Source of the DNA: CAYWMP01 sp964459445
Lineage (GTDB): Bacteria > Desulfobacterota > DSM-4660 > Desulfatiglandales > HGW-15
Assembly: GCA_964459445.1 (NCBI GenBank)
Contig: CAYWMP010000072.1
Coordinates: 1-26,429, forward strand
Direction: 5' to 3'
DNA: 26,429 nt
Shown here: positions 9,004 through 17,064 of the stretch, one piece after another
Layout of the letters: every line of letters starts with the position of its first letter
How positions within the stretch are numbered: the stretch's first letter is position 1
The notes under the pieces: generated by a model
Told to the model about the DNA's origin: nothing
Databases searched by the model: none
What the model saw: the letters and a program-made list of their open reading frames with translations, nothing else
Position numbers and translations under genes: made by a program

Positions 9004-9981
9004 ATGAGAAGCAAAAAGATATGGTGTGTATTGGTTTTGTTTGCGGTTACGGCGATTATAGGTCTCCATCACGCGGCCGCCGCCGAACTATGTAACCGCG
9101 TGGTCGCGGTCGTAAACAATGAACCCATTACGTTGAGGGAACTCAATAACAAGATCAAAACCCTGACGGGGCTGCAGGCTGATGAATTGAAGGACAGGAA
9201 TGAGGAGAAATTCCTTAAAACTCGGCGACAGGTCCTGGAATTGCTCGTTGATGAGAAAATTACCCGGGGTAAAATCAGAGACTTGGGAATCACGGTGACC
9301 CAAAGTCAGATCGATTCAACTATTGAGAAGATGAAGAATGACAATCAATTGACCCATGAAGATCTCCTTGCCAAGCTTAAAGAGCGAGGGAAGAGTTACA
9401 AGGAATATCAGGAATCCATAAGAGAAGATCTTGAACGCATCCAACTGCTGAATTATGAGGTCAAGTCAAAAATCATCATCAGAGAAGAGGATGTGACGGC
9501 GTACTATGAAGAACACAAAGAAAAATTCGCCGTCATAGGGAAAGTTCAATTGGCCAGTATATTTCTCTCAAGAAAGGATCCTAATGATGCGAAGGAGCTT
9601 CGGGATCTTCATCAAAAGGGTCTTGATTTATTGACAAAACTCAGGGGCGGGGCGGATTTTGCCGAAATGGCAAAAAAACACTCTGAGGGCCCGGGGGCGG
9701 ACGAAGGGGGCGACCTGGGGATTTTTAAGACCAAGAATCTCGATCCGGAGCTTAAAAAGCTATGCGAGTCATTGCCTGAAGGGGGGATCAGCGATCTCAT
9801 TGTAAGGCCCAACGGGATTCAAATCATTAAATTGGTGAAGAAAAGGGAGGCAAGAACAAGGTCGCTGGATGAGGCCAAGGATGCCGTTTACAATGTCCTT
9901 TACAGAAAGGAAGTGAACAAAAGGTATCTGGATTGGATTAAAGGGCTGCGGGCGGAGTCCTATACGAAGATTACTTTCTGA
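9004..9981 (+). CDS. SurA-like periplasmic chaperone / peptidyl-prolyl isomerase
   Basis: This 325-residue secreted protein has a Sec signal peptide ending near residue 27 (hydrophobic core VLFAVTAIIG, then an Ala-rich cleavage region). A SurA N-terminal segment follows (NRVVAVVNNEPITLREL), then a helical linker, then a single parvulin domain from about residue 175 to 283 (VQLASIFLSR, GADFAEMAKKHSEGPGADEGGDLG). Canonical E. coli SurA has two parvulin domains; the single-domain layout here is shorter but common outside gammaproteobacteria. The likely role is chaperoning outer-membrane proteins in the periplasm. The gene has zero spacing from the preceding PPIase lipoprotein and shares its operon; a rodZ-like gene follows 58 bp later. 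Confidence 0.88.
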   Translation: MRSKKIWCVLVLFAVTAIIGLHHAAAAELCNRVVAVVNNEPITLRELNNKIKTLTGLQADELKDRNEEKFLKTRRQVLELLVDEKITRGKIRDLGITVTQSQIDSTIEKMKNDNQLTHEDLLAKLKERGKSYKEYQESIREDLERIQLLNYEVKSKIIIREEDVTAYYEEHKEKFAVIGKVQLASIFLSRKDPNDAKELRDLHQKGLDLLTKLRGGADFAEMAKKHSEGPGADEGGDLGIFKTKNLDPELKKLCESLPEGGISDLIVRPNGIQIIKLVKKREARTRSLDEAKDAVYNVLYRKEVNKRYLDWIKGLRAESYTKITF

Positions 9982-10039
9982 AATTGTCTCAGGTTGTCGT
10001 CCAAATCCTAAATTAGAGGGAGAATCACAGAGAGCTCTC

Positions 10040-11008
10040 ATGCCTGACCTGGAACAGGAAACCAAAAGCGCAGCCGAAGAGGTGGGCAACGAGGAAGAAG
10101 TCCCGATAACCTCGGGGTGCGGTGCGGTCCTCAAGGCCGAAAGGGAATCCATGGGCCTGAGTATCGCGCAGGTTGCCGAAGTCACCAGACTTCGCCGCCA
10201 CTACATCGAGGCCCTGGAGAGTGAGACATGGGAAGAATTGCCGCCGCCGGTCTTTGTTCGAGGGTTTATCAAGTCCTATGCAAAATCGGTCGGTCTGGAT
10301 GAGGACAAAGTCCTGGAGCTCTACGAAAAAATGGACCCTGAAGAGCCGAAGGTCCCGACACCCCTCGTAGGACCTCCCGAAACCAAAAAGGGGCGCTCTA
10401 TCATTCTGGTTATTGTGGTTTTGATCCTTGCGGCGATGGGCTACCTCTGGTACGTATACCTGCCTTCAATGGGCACAGAGTCACCATCTCCCGAGGTTAC
10501 ACAGACGGAACCAACCATCGATACCCAGGTTCCGGCGACAGAAAGCCGCGAACCGGAGGCTGTTGAGGAAAAGTCGGTCCCTGAAACGGGCGAAGCGAGA
10601 ACAGGAAATGCACGGACAATGGAAACGACCTCTTCCCGGGATGAGACGATCGAAGAGGCGCCCATTGCCCAGGAGGAAAGCGCCGAATCCCCTGCTGAAG
10701 AACCCACTGCCCTTGTGCCCTCTGAAACAGCCGGCGACCTGGCAGGTTTTCATGTGCTCAAGGGTGATGTGAAGGGAAAAACCTGGGTAAAAATTAGAGT
10801 AGATGGTCAGGACCCCAAGGAATATATTTTTCAACCCGGGAGCAAACCCCAGTGGAAGGCAAAGGAGGGTTTCGATATTACGATCGGCAACGCGGCAGGC
10901 ATTGAGCTTGAATTTGATGGGAAAACGTTCACAGGACTCGGAAATCTTGGACAAGTGGTTAGGCTGCAGTTGCCGGAAGGTTTCCAAGGGGCGCAAAGCG
11001 AGGAATAG
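10040..11008 (+). CDS. rodZ: RodZ-like helix-turn-helix membrane protein
   Basis: This 322-residue bitopic protein resembles RodZ, which links MreB filaments to the cell-wall elongation machinery. A cytoplasmic HTH_25-type domain covers about residues 28-90 (GLSIAQVAEVTRLRRHYIEALE, quoted as SIAQVAEVTRLRRHYIEALE; then PVFVRGFIKSYA). A transmembrane helix follows a KKGR stop at about 120-140. A long Pro/Glu/Thr-rich linker (about 145-235) leads to a C-terminal beta-rich DUF4115-type domain (WVKIRVDGQD, FDITIGNAAGIELEFDG). Order and length agree with RodZ. It lies between the surA-like gene and tyrS; tyrS begins 2 bases after its stop, so the two are probably translationally linked. No mreB is visible in the window. 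Confidence 0.88.
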   Translation: MPDLEQETKSAAEEVGNEEEVPITSGCGAVLKAERESMGLSIAQVAEVTRLRRHYIEALESETWEELPPPVFVRGFIKSYAKSVGLDEDKVLELYEKMDPEEPKVPTPLVGPPETKKGRSIILVIVVLILAAMGYLWYVYLPSMGTESPSPEVTQTEPTIDTQVPATESREPEAVEEKSVPETGEARTGNARTMETTSSRDETIEEAPIAQEESAESPAEEPTALVPSETAGDLAGFHVLKGDVKGKTWVKIRVDGQDPKEYIFQPGSKPQWKAKEGFDITIGNAAGIELEFDGKTFTGLGNLGQVVRLQLPEGFQGAQSEE

Positions 11009-11010
11009 TC

Positions 11011-12240
11011 TTGGGAAACGTCTTTGATACATTTAAGGAGCGCGGTTTTTTAGAACAACATACCGATGAACACGAATTAAGGAAGTTGTTTGAAAAACCG
11101 ACCACTTGCTATGTGGGCTTTGACCCGACTGCAAACAGTCTTCATCTGGGGAGTCTCATCCCCATCATGGCCTTGGCCCATATGCAAAGGGCGGGGCACA
11201 GACCCATCGCCCTTGTAGGCGGGGGCACAACCCTTGTCGGAGATCCGAGCGGAAAGACGGAAATTCGTCCGATCATGACGAGGGAAGAAATCGAAGAAAA
11301 CGCCGAAGGCATCAAGGAGCAACTATCGAGATATCTTGACTTCACCAATGGCAAGGCGCTCATGCTAAACAATGCCGATTGGCTGGTGCCTTTGAATTAC
11401 ATCGAATTTCTGAGGGATATCGGTCGTCATTTTAGCGTTAATCGGATGTTGACCGCTGAGAGCTATCGGGTCAGGATGGAAACCGGACTCAACTTCATTG
11501 AATTCAATTACATGCTCCTTCAGGCCTATGATTTCTATTATCTTTTCAAGCACCACGATTGCCGGCTGCAAATGGGCGGCAATGACCAGTGGGGCAATAT
11601 CCTGGCCGGGGCGCATCTGACAAGGCGCATGGAGGGGGAAGTGGTTCATTGTCTCACCTTTCCTCTCATTACGACATCGGCCGGAATAAAAATGGGCAAG
11701 ACACACAAGGGGGCCCTATGGCTCGACGCCGAACGTACCTCGCCCTATGACTACTATCAATATTGGATAAACCAGGATGACAAAGATGTCGAACGGTTCT
11801 TGGCCCTGTTCACCTTTCTGCCCATGGATGAGGTCCGAAGACTTGGGGCCCTGGAAGGGGCCGATATCAGAAAAGCCAAGGAGACCTTGGCCTTTGAGGC
11901 CACCAAGCTCTGCCATGGGGAGGAAGAGGCTGTAAGGGCGAGTGAAGCCGCCCGACAACTATTCGGGGGCGATTCGCGGGCGGATTCCGACTCGGTTCCC
12001 AAATTTGACATGCCTCGGGTCGAGCTCAAGGAGGGCGTGCCGGCATACATCCTGTTTGAAAAAAGCGGATTATGCAAGAGCAGGGGAGATGCACGCCGTC
12101 TCATTACCCAGGGCGGCGGGTATGTGAATGACAGAAGAATTGAGGCTTTTGATCAGATCATCGATCTGAAAGAAATAATAAAAAATGCGCTGCTGTTACG
12201 GGCCGGAAAGAAGAGATATCTGAGGATCGTCGTGCAATAG
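11011..12240 (+). CDS. tyrS: Tyrosyl-tRNA synthetase
   Basis: This 409-residue class I aminoacyl-tRNA synthetase charges tRNA-Tyr with tyrosine. The HIGH-type motif is HLGS (residues 45-48) inside DPTANSLHLGSL. The tyrosine-binding region YMLLQAYDFYYLF and the GGNDQWGNI block are present. The KMSKS-type loop is KMGKT (227-231), which is the TyrZ-like variant. A C-terminal S4 RNA-binding domain covers about 345-405 (LCKSRGDARRLITQGG). The start is a TTG at 11011; GAGGA ends 6 bases upstream, and the first residues match TyrS N-termini (FDTFKERGF), whereas no in-frame ATG fits. It starts 2 bases after the rodZ-like stop codon. Confidence 0.96.
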   Translation: MGNVFDTFKERGFLEQHTDEHELRKLFEKPTTCYVGFDPTANSLHLGSLIPIMALAHMQRAGHRPIALVGGGTTLVGDPSGKTEIRPIMTREEIEENAEGIKEQLSRYLDFTNGKALMLNNADWLVPLNYIEFLRDIGRHFSVNRMLTAESYRVRMETGLNFIEFNYMLLQAYDFYYLFKHHDCRLQMGGNDQWGNILAGAHLTRRMEGEVVHCLTFPLITTSAGIKMGKTHKGALWLDAERTSPYDYYQYWINQDDKDVERFLALFTFLPMDEVRRLGALEGADIRKAKETLAFEATKLCHGEEEAVRASEAARQLFGGDSRADSDSVPKFDMPRVELKEGVPAYILFEKSGLCKSRGDARRLITQGGGYVNDRRIEAFDQIIDLKEIIKNALLLRAGKKRYLRIVVQ

Positions 12241-12380
12241 CCGGTATAACCATGTCCGTCGAGACCACGTCCAAAAGCAAAAGATTCGCCTCTTCAGCTT
12301 TATACGCCTTTGGCCAATCCGATTCCGCTAAAAACATCCTGCGCCGATTTGGTAGGAGCATTCTTTAGATAAGTCACGAA

Positions 12381-13364
12381 ATGAGCAAAAAACAAAAGAA
12401 AGTCCTCAAGAAAGAGGATTCCAAAAAAGAAAATAAGAAACAACCCGTGAAAAAGAAGAAAATGCAACTGGCCCCGGCCGTTTCATCGAGGGATAGGTCC
12501 CTGATACCCTATGACCCCCTTCAGCTTTATCTTTTCGAAATCAAAAACTATCAATTGCTGACACGGGAAGAGGAAGTTGAACTGGCCATTCAGGTAAGAG
12601 AAAAAAAGGATCAAAAGGCGGCCTATCGATTGGTGACTTCCAATCTCAGGTTGGTGGTCAAAATCGCGATGGATTTTCACAGATACTGGACAAAGAGCCT
12701 CCTGGATCTTATCCAAGAGGGGAATGTGGGACTGCTCCAGGCCGTCAGAAAATTTGATCCCTATCGGGGCATTAAGTTCTCCTATTATGCCTCTTTTTGG
12801 ATCAAGGCCTATATGCTGAAATTCATCATGGAGAACTGGAAATTGGTGAAAATCGGTACCACACAGACCCAGCGCAAACTGTTTTTCAACTTGGCCAAGG
12901 AGAGAGATAAACTTATCGCCCAAGGCTTTAGGCCTGAACCCAGGCTGCTTGCAGAGCGTCTTGATGTAAAGGAAAAGGAAGTAGAGGAAATGAGCCAGCG
13001 TCTCGGTGGGGGGGAAGTATCGCTTAACGCCCCCGTAGGGGATGACGGAAAGGAAGCATACGGCTCCTTTCTTCCGGATAACAGAGTGGCCATAGACGAA
13101 CTGATTTCCGAGAAGGAAAACCGGGAACTCCTCCTGAGCAAGCTTGATGAATACCGCAAAACGCTCTCCGGAAAGGAACTGGATATTTTTGATAACCGCA
13201 TTATGGCCGAAAGTCCGCTGACACTTCAGGAACTGGGGGATAAGTATCACATTTCAAGAGAAAGGGTTCGCCAGATTCAGGAAAGGATTATCAAGAATAT
13301 CAAAAAATGGCTGACAGAACAGATTCCCAATTTTGAGGAGAATTACTCGAATTTTATCAAATAA
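12381..13364 (+). CDS. rpoH: Sigma-70 family RNA polymerase sigma factor, RpoH (sigma-32) type
   Basis: This 327-residue sigma factor directs RNA polymerase to a heat-shock-like promoter set. Region 2 is well conserved: NLRLVVKIA, DLIQEGN (109-115), AVRKFDP and a 2.4 stretch ending in WKLVKIGTTQTQRKLFFN. The QRKLFFN segment (164-170) matches the RpoH box that sets sigma-32 proteins apart from RpoD. Region 4.2 HTH is at about 282-304 (TLQELGDKYHISRERVRQIQ). There is no RpoD region 1.1. The first 27 residues hold 14 lysines and are unlike a usual sigma-32 N-terminus; Met28 could be an alternative start. No good ribosome binding site is visible before either. It lies 140 bp after tyrS. Confidence 0.88.
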   Translation: MSKKQKKVLKKEDSKKENKKQPVKKKKMQLAPAVSSRDRSLIPYDPLQLYLFEIKNYQLLTREEEVELAIQVREKKDQKAAYRLVTSNLRLVVKIAMDFHRYWTKSLLDLIQEGNVGLLQAVRKFDPYRGIKFSYYASFWIKAYMLKFIMENWKLVKIGTTQTQRKLFFNLAKERDKLIAQGFRPEPRLLAERLDVKEKEVEEMSQRLGGGEVSLNAPVGDDGKEAYGSFLPDNRVAIDELISEKENRELLLSKLDEYRKTLSGKELDIFDNRIMAESPLTLQELGDKYHISRERVRQIQERIIKNIKKWLTEQIPNFEENYSNFIK

Positions 13365-13413
13365 CGACGGTATGCCGATGTGAGTGAATGAACTCACCTT
13401 GCTCCAAGAGACA

Positions 13414-15195
13414 ATGAAAATGAATAAAACCCAATCAGAATACAACATATCGATTTACAGAAGCTGCCTGACCTTGATCATAGGGCTTTTGTTGATTGGT
13501 TCGCTTTATTCCTGCGCCTGGATAAAACTCCATATTACTGAAGAGCCGCCCAGAGTCAGTGAACCCGGAGAAGCGGCAGTTCCTTCCGAGGGGATCGATT
13601 TGCTCCACAGGGGCTACACAGACTATACCATGGCATCCATCCACAAGTCCCGGGGGCAGTATGAACAAGCGCGCCGTTATTTAGAGGGCGCCCTCAAGAA
13701 CGACCCAGATTCCATCTATCTTAACAGGGAGATGGCCTTTTTATTAAAACAGCTCAAAGATTATGAAGGCGCCATCGTGTATGCGCAGAAGCTTTTGAAG
13801 GTGGATCCGGACAATATCAAGAGTCGCGTCCTCCTGGCGGAAATATATTCTTCGGCGGGGGATGACGATGCCGCTCTTGAGGAATACAACAGAATACTGG
13901 CGCTTGAACCGGAGCGATCGAAGATTCGGCTTATCCTGACCACAATTCTCATCAAAAAGCGTCAATTTGACGTCGCCCTGGGTCATTTGCAGAGGCTCCT
14001 CAAGCAGAATCCAAAATTGGTGATTGCCCATTATTATCTGGGACGGATCTATCTAGAGATCGAGAAATTTGATGAGGCCGAAAAGTCTTATCTTGAAGCC
14101 TTGAAATTGAGCAAAAGAATGGAGCCGGCTCTTTTCGATTTGGGCAGTTTGTACCAAATGAGGGGGAAGTTCAAAGAAGCAATGGAGATCTATGAAAAGC
14201 TTCTTCGCTACTATCCCGCCAATCTGGTTGTAAGAGAGAGGCTCATCAATATTTATTACAAGCTCGGCCACAAGGATAAGGCCGAAGAGCAGTTGGAAAC
14301 CATCAAAAAGCAGGCCAAACCCGGGGAGCCCGGGCGACAGACTTTGGGACTGATCTATCTCAGACACGGCAGGATTGACGAATCGATAGCGGAATTGGAA
14401 ATGATTGTCAAAGCATGGCCGGAAGATGACAAGTCCCGTTATTATCTTGCCTCGGCCTACGAAGAAAAAGGCGATGCGGAGAAGGCCCTTGAGAATTTCA
14501 ACCTGATCGAAAAGGAGTCAGCTTTCTTTGTCAATTCGAGAATGCACATTGCCTATATCCTTGACGGGCAGGAAAAACAGGATCAAGCCATAGAGGTTCT
14601 CAAAGGCGTCCTGGAAGTGGGGCAGGGTAAACCCGAGGTCTATCTTATGCTGACTTCCCTTTATGAATCAAAAGAGGATCTCGAGAATGCGATCCAGATA
14701 TTGGAGGAAGGCCTCAAACAGAACGATAATAATGTCGAACTCATATATCGTTACGGTGCCGTGCTGGACAAGGCAGGAAAAAAAGAGGAATGTCTTGAAC
14801 AGATGAAGCAGGTCCTGGACATCGATCCCGACCATGCCGATGCGCTCAACTATATCGGATACACCTATGCGGAGCAGGGCGTAAGGCTCAAAGAAGCCCT
14901 GGATTTAATACAAAAAGCCATAAAGCTAAAGCCTGAAAGCGGCTATATTGTCGATAGCCTTGGGTGGGTCTATTTTCAAAAGGGGATGTATGACGAAGCC
15001 CTGAAAGAGCTGGAAAAGGCCATCAAGCTGACGCCTAATGATCCGACGATTACGGAACATCTGGGCGATGTTTATATGAAGAAGGGGAAATATGAGGAGT
15101 CCTTAATGATGTACCAGAAGGCCTTGACCCTCAAGCACCCCCACCCCGATCGAATCAATGAAAAGATTAAGGAGGTCCAGAATTTTATAAAATAG
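13414..15195 (+). CDS. Tetratricopeptide-repeat lipoprotein, about 15 TPRs
   Basis: This protein of about 593 residues is a predicted lipoprotein. The signal peptide has the hydrophobic core LTLIIGLLLIG and lipobox LYSC. The rest is an almost uninterrupted solenoid of about 15 TPR units of 33-35 residues; the last three are the most regular (for example SLGWVYFQKGMYDEALKELE). It probably acts as a protein-protein scaffold at the periplasmic face of the outer membrane. The closing repeats resemble the TPR protein encoded beside lolB in Pseudomonas (PA4667 type), and a LolB-like gene follows here too. An in-frame GTG at 13384 would add 10 residues; the ATG at 13414 is preferred because it gives a normal-length lipoprotein signal. 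ATG 13420 is also possible. Confidence 0.85.
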   Translation: MKMNKTQSEYNISIYRSCLTLIIGLLLIGSLYSCAWIKLHITEEPPRVSEPGEAAVPSEGIDLLHRGYTDYTMASIHKSRGQYEQARRYLEGALKNDPDSIYLNREMAFLLKQLKDYEGAIVYAQKLLKVDPDNIKSRVLLAEIYSSAGDDDAALEEYNRILALEPERSKIRLILTTILIKKRQFDVALGHLQRLLKQNPKLVIAHYYLGRIYLEIEKFDEAEKSYLEALKLSKRMEPALFDLGSLYQMRGKFKEAMEIYEKLLRYYPANLVVRERLINIYYKLGHKDKAEEQLETIKKQAKPGEPGRQTLGLIYLRHGRIDESIAELEMIVKAWPEDDKSRYYLASAYEEKGDAEKALENFNLIEKESAFFVNSRMHIAYILDGQEKQDQAIEVLKGVLEVGQGKPEVYLMLTSLYESKEDLENAIQILEEGLKQNDNNVELIYRYGAVLDKAGKKEECLEQMKQVLDIDPDHADALNYIGYTYAEQGVRLKEALDLIQKAIKLKPESGYIVDSLGWVYFQKGMYDEALKELEKAIKLTPNDPTITEHLGDVYMKKGKYEESLMMYQKALTLKHPHPDRINEKIKEVQNFIK

Positions 15196-15299
15196 ATTCC
15201 ATTCAGGATGCAAAAATGGTCCGTTCCGAATGGACACTCAATAGTCTTGAGAGCATTATCAGCTTATTAATCCGCTGATCAGTCGCTGAAAAGACTGCT

Positions 15300-15316
15300 C
15301 CCGATCAAAGATCGGG
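15300..15316. repeat. Perfect small palindrome, 7-bp arms
   Basis: CCCGATC and GATCGGG flank a 3-base AAA loop in the gap after the TPR gene. No T-run follows; function is unknown. Confidence 0.4.
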
Positions 15317-15336
15317 GAACATGAGAAAAGCCCCAG

Positions 15337-15358
15337 GAATCTGGAGATTCGTATTTTT
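15337..15358 (+). terminator. Weak candidate terminator after the TPR lipoprotein gene
   Basis: A 5-bp stem GAATC / GATTC with a 4-base loop is followed by GTATTTTTT. It lies 141 bp after the stop at 15195. The stem is short and AT-rich, so termination would be weak. Confidence 0.3.
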
Positions 15359-15419
15359 TCACAAGGACTATTAACAAATCAGTCATGCTCCCCTGGTCTC
15401 CTTCATTGTAAAAATAAGA

Positions 15420-16289
15420 ATGCCAACACACAGATTTGATGTTAATCGCGACGGGAGGACGGCTTCTCTCAATATTCCATTCTTCCGTTCTTCCATTCCT
15501 CCATTCCCCCACCTTCTTCATTTTTTTGCTCCCCTTCTCTTTTTTATCATCCTCCCAAGCTGCGCCGGCATGATCAAACCGTGGGAAGAAGGTCGCTTGA
15601 GTGAACAGGAGCTTCTGACCGTCGTGGCGCGAATCCGGGGCCAGGAAGAGCGGGTATCCTCCTTCTACACCATGGGCAAATTGGCGATAAGGGATTGGCG
15701 GGGGGAGTCAGAATCCCAAATGCTCATTGTGGGGACCAAAAGTCCTTTTCGCATAAAGATCGAAATCACCCATTCCTGGGGACAACCCATTCTCCATATC
15801 CTTATCGATCAATCCACACTCCAGGTCTTATCATTCCCCGATAAAAGGCTCTATATCGGCACCTTTTCTCCCGAATCCCTTTCAAAGTTCTTTCCTGCTG
15901 AGTTGGAATTCGAACTAGTCTGGGCTGTTTTAAGGGGCTATGTAACCCTGTTAAAGCCCCATAGGTTTGCATCCGCCAGGGCTCACCAGGTTACGGTATA
16001 TGACAAAGGGGAGAAGAAGGTTGAGGTCATTGAACTCGATCCTGAATCCGGTCACCCAAAAATCGTTTCTCTTCCATTGAAAAGGATCAAGGTGGCATTT
16101 TCAGGCTACAAAGAAATGGAAGGAATTTTCTATGCAGGAGAAGTGGATGTGACACAAACCATGGGAAGCAAGGGAATGACCCTTAGAAACAAAAAAATGG
16201 TGTTTAACAGAATGATACCCGAGGAGATCTTTGTCCTTAGATCGCCACCTGCATTTGAGGTTTATAATTTGGATAAAATCAAACCCTGA
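15420..16289 (+). CDS. LolB-like outer-membrane lipoprotein (DUF4292-like)
   Basis: This 289-residue protein is predicted to be lipid-anchored: a hydrophobic core (about residues 32-45) ends in lipobox LPSC with Cys48. The mature part shows the LolB/DUF4292 pattern, with a basic strand near the start (YTMGKLAIRDWRG), then strand-rich segments (PFRIKIEITHSWG, LHILIDQSTLQVL) suited to a half-barrel that holds a lipid chain. The likely role is lipoprotein insertion or a related outer-membrane lipid function. The position after a TPR lipoprotein gene supports this. The ATG gives an unusually long 47-residue pre-lipobox region, part of it encoded by an octamer array at 15477-15508. No closer in-frame ATG, GTG, TTG or CTG exists. 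The ribosome binding site is weak. Confidence 0.7.
   Translation: MPTHRFDVNRDGRTASLNIPFFRSSIPPFPHLLHFFAPLLFFIILPSCAGMIKPWEEGRLSEQELLTVVARIRGQEERVSSFYTMGKLAIRDWRGESESQMLIVGTKSPFRIKIEITHSWGQPILHILIDQSTLQVLSFPDKRLYIGTFSPESLSKFFPAELEFELVWAVLRGYVTLLKPHRFASARAHQVTVYDKGEKKVEVIELDPESGHPKIVSLPLKRIKVAFSGYKEMEGIFYAGEVDVTQTMGSKGMTLRNKKMVFNRMIPEEIFVLRSPPAFEVYNLDKIKP
15477..15508 (+). repeat. Octamer array CCATTCYY inside the LolB-like coding region
   Basis: Four consecutive 8-bp units occur: CCATTCTT, CCGTTCTT, CCATTCCT and CCATTCCC, then a degenerate fifth. They encode about residues 20-30, just before the signal-peptide core. The arrays elsewhere in this window are intergenic. Confidence 0.6.
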
Positions 16290-16302
16290 GCGCTTACGGA
16301 AA

Positions 16303-17049
16303 TTAATTCGATATTTCTTTGACGCAACGAAAGCCGAGCCAATGGGCGCCGTCTACAGGATCCTCAGGTGTCCAACGACAGGTAACCCTCACAAAGGAGG
16401 CTGAACCCAGAAAACAGCCGCCCCGCATGGGCAGATACTCTTTCAACCATTCGCCTTCACACATTTCCCAAACATTCCCACACATGTCGAAGCAGCCGTA
16501 GGGGCTCATCCCCTCATGGAAGATGCCTATTTCCGATGTGCGTTCAAGACCGTATTCCCGGGAATTGCACCTGTCAGATATAAATTCATCGCCCCAGGAC
16601 CACCATCTGCCGTCAGACCCCCGGCCGGCTTTTTCCCACTGCGATTCCGTTGGCAAGGACTTCCCCGCCCAGCGGGCATAGTCCCTGGCATCATCCCACC
16701 CCACGAAAACAACGGGCTGCATGGGGTTTCCCCAGGAGGGGTGATCCAGGAGGAAGGCTTTTCTATGGCCCGTATCCTCGATGAATTTGCTGTATTGAAA
16801 GTTCGTCACCGGATACCTGTCGATGTAAAAGGCTTCGAGATCGAGTGAGCGAACAGGCACTTCGGTTGCGAATATGGGGATTTCTCGCCGATCAAGATTG
16901 AAGACCCTTTGGAGTTCTTCTTCCGTGATTCCCATAATGAATGGACCTTTGGGGATTAGGACCATTTCAGCCCCGTCAGCGGGGCAAATGGTGCTATCAG
17001 GAAAGGATCCATTTTCTATTTCATGGTCAATATTCCAATGGTCTTTCAA
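16303..17049 (-). CDS. SUMF1/FGE-fold (formylglycine-generating-enzyme-like) protein without the catalytic cysteine pair
   Basis: This 248-residue single-domain protein has the FGE-sulfatase fold. Diagnostic blocks are MVLIPKGPFIMG (29-40), FYIDRYPVTNFQYSKFI (74-90), PVVFVGWDDARDYARWAG, LPTESQWEKAGRG (132-144), GCFDMCGNVWEM (185-196) and the terminal HWLGFRCVKE. True formylglycine-generating enzymes carry two copper-binding cysteines in the block after RGG; here it reads RGGCFLGSASFVRVTC (209-224), with Val and Arg at the aligned places. It is therefore unlikely to convert sulfatase cysteines, and no sulfatase gene is nearby. There is no signal peptide. It starts 15 bp after the moaA stop codon and should be cotranscribed with moaA. 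Confidence 0.85.
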   Translation of the reverse strand: MKDHWNIDHEIENGSFPDSTICPADGAEMVLIPKGPFIMGITEEELQRVFNLDRREIPIFATEVPVRSLDLEAFYIDRYPVTNFQYSKFIEDTGHRKAFLLDHPSWGNPMQPVVFVGWDDARDYARWAGKSLPTESQWEKAGRGSDGRWWSWGDEFISDRCNSREYGLERTSEIGIFHEGMSPYGCFDMCGNVWEMCEGEWLKEYLPMRGGCFLGSASFVRVTCRWTPEDPVDGAHWLGFRCVKEISN

Positions 17050-17064
17050 GGTGCATCTCCCGCC

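Noticed and set aside
12483..13250. Minus-strand open frame of 255 codons under the sigma factor
   Set aside because: It is fully antisense to regions 2-4 of a clear sigma factor, with no domain of its own.
16303..17049. Genuine formylglycine-generating enzyme
   Set aside because: The catalytic cysteine pair is missing and no sulfatase gene is in the window.
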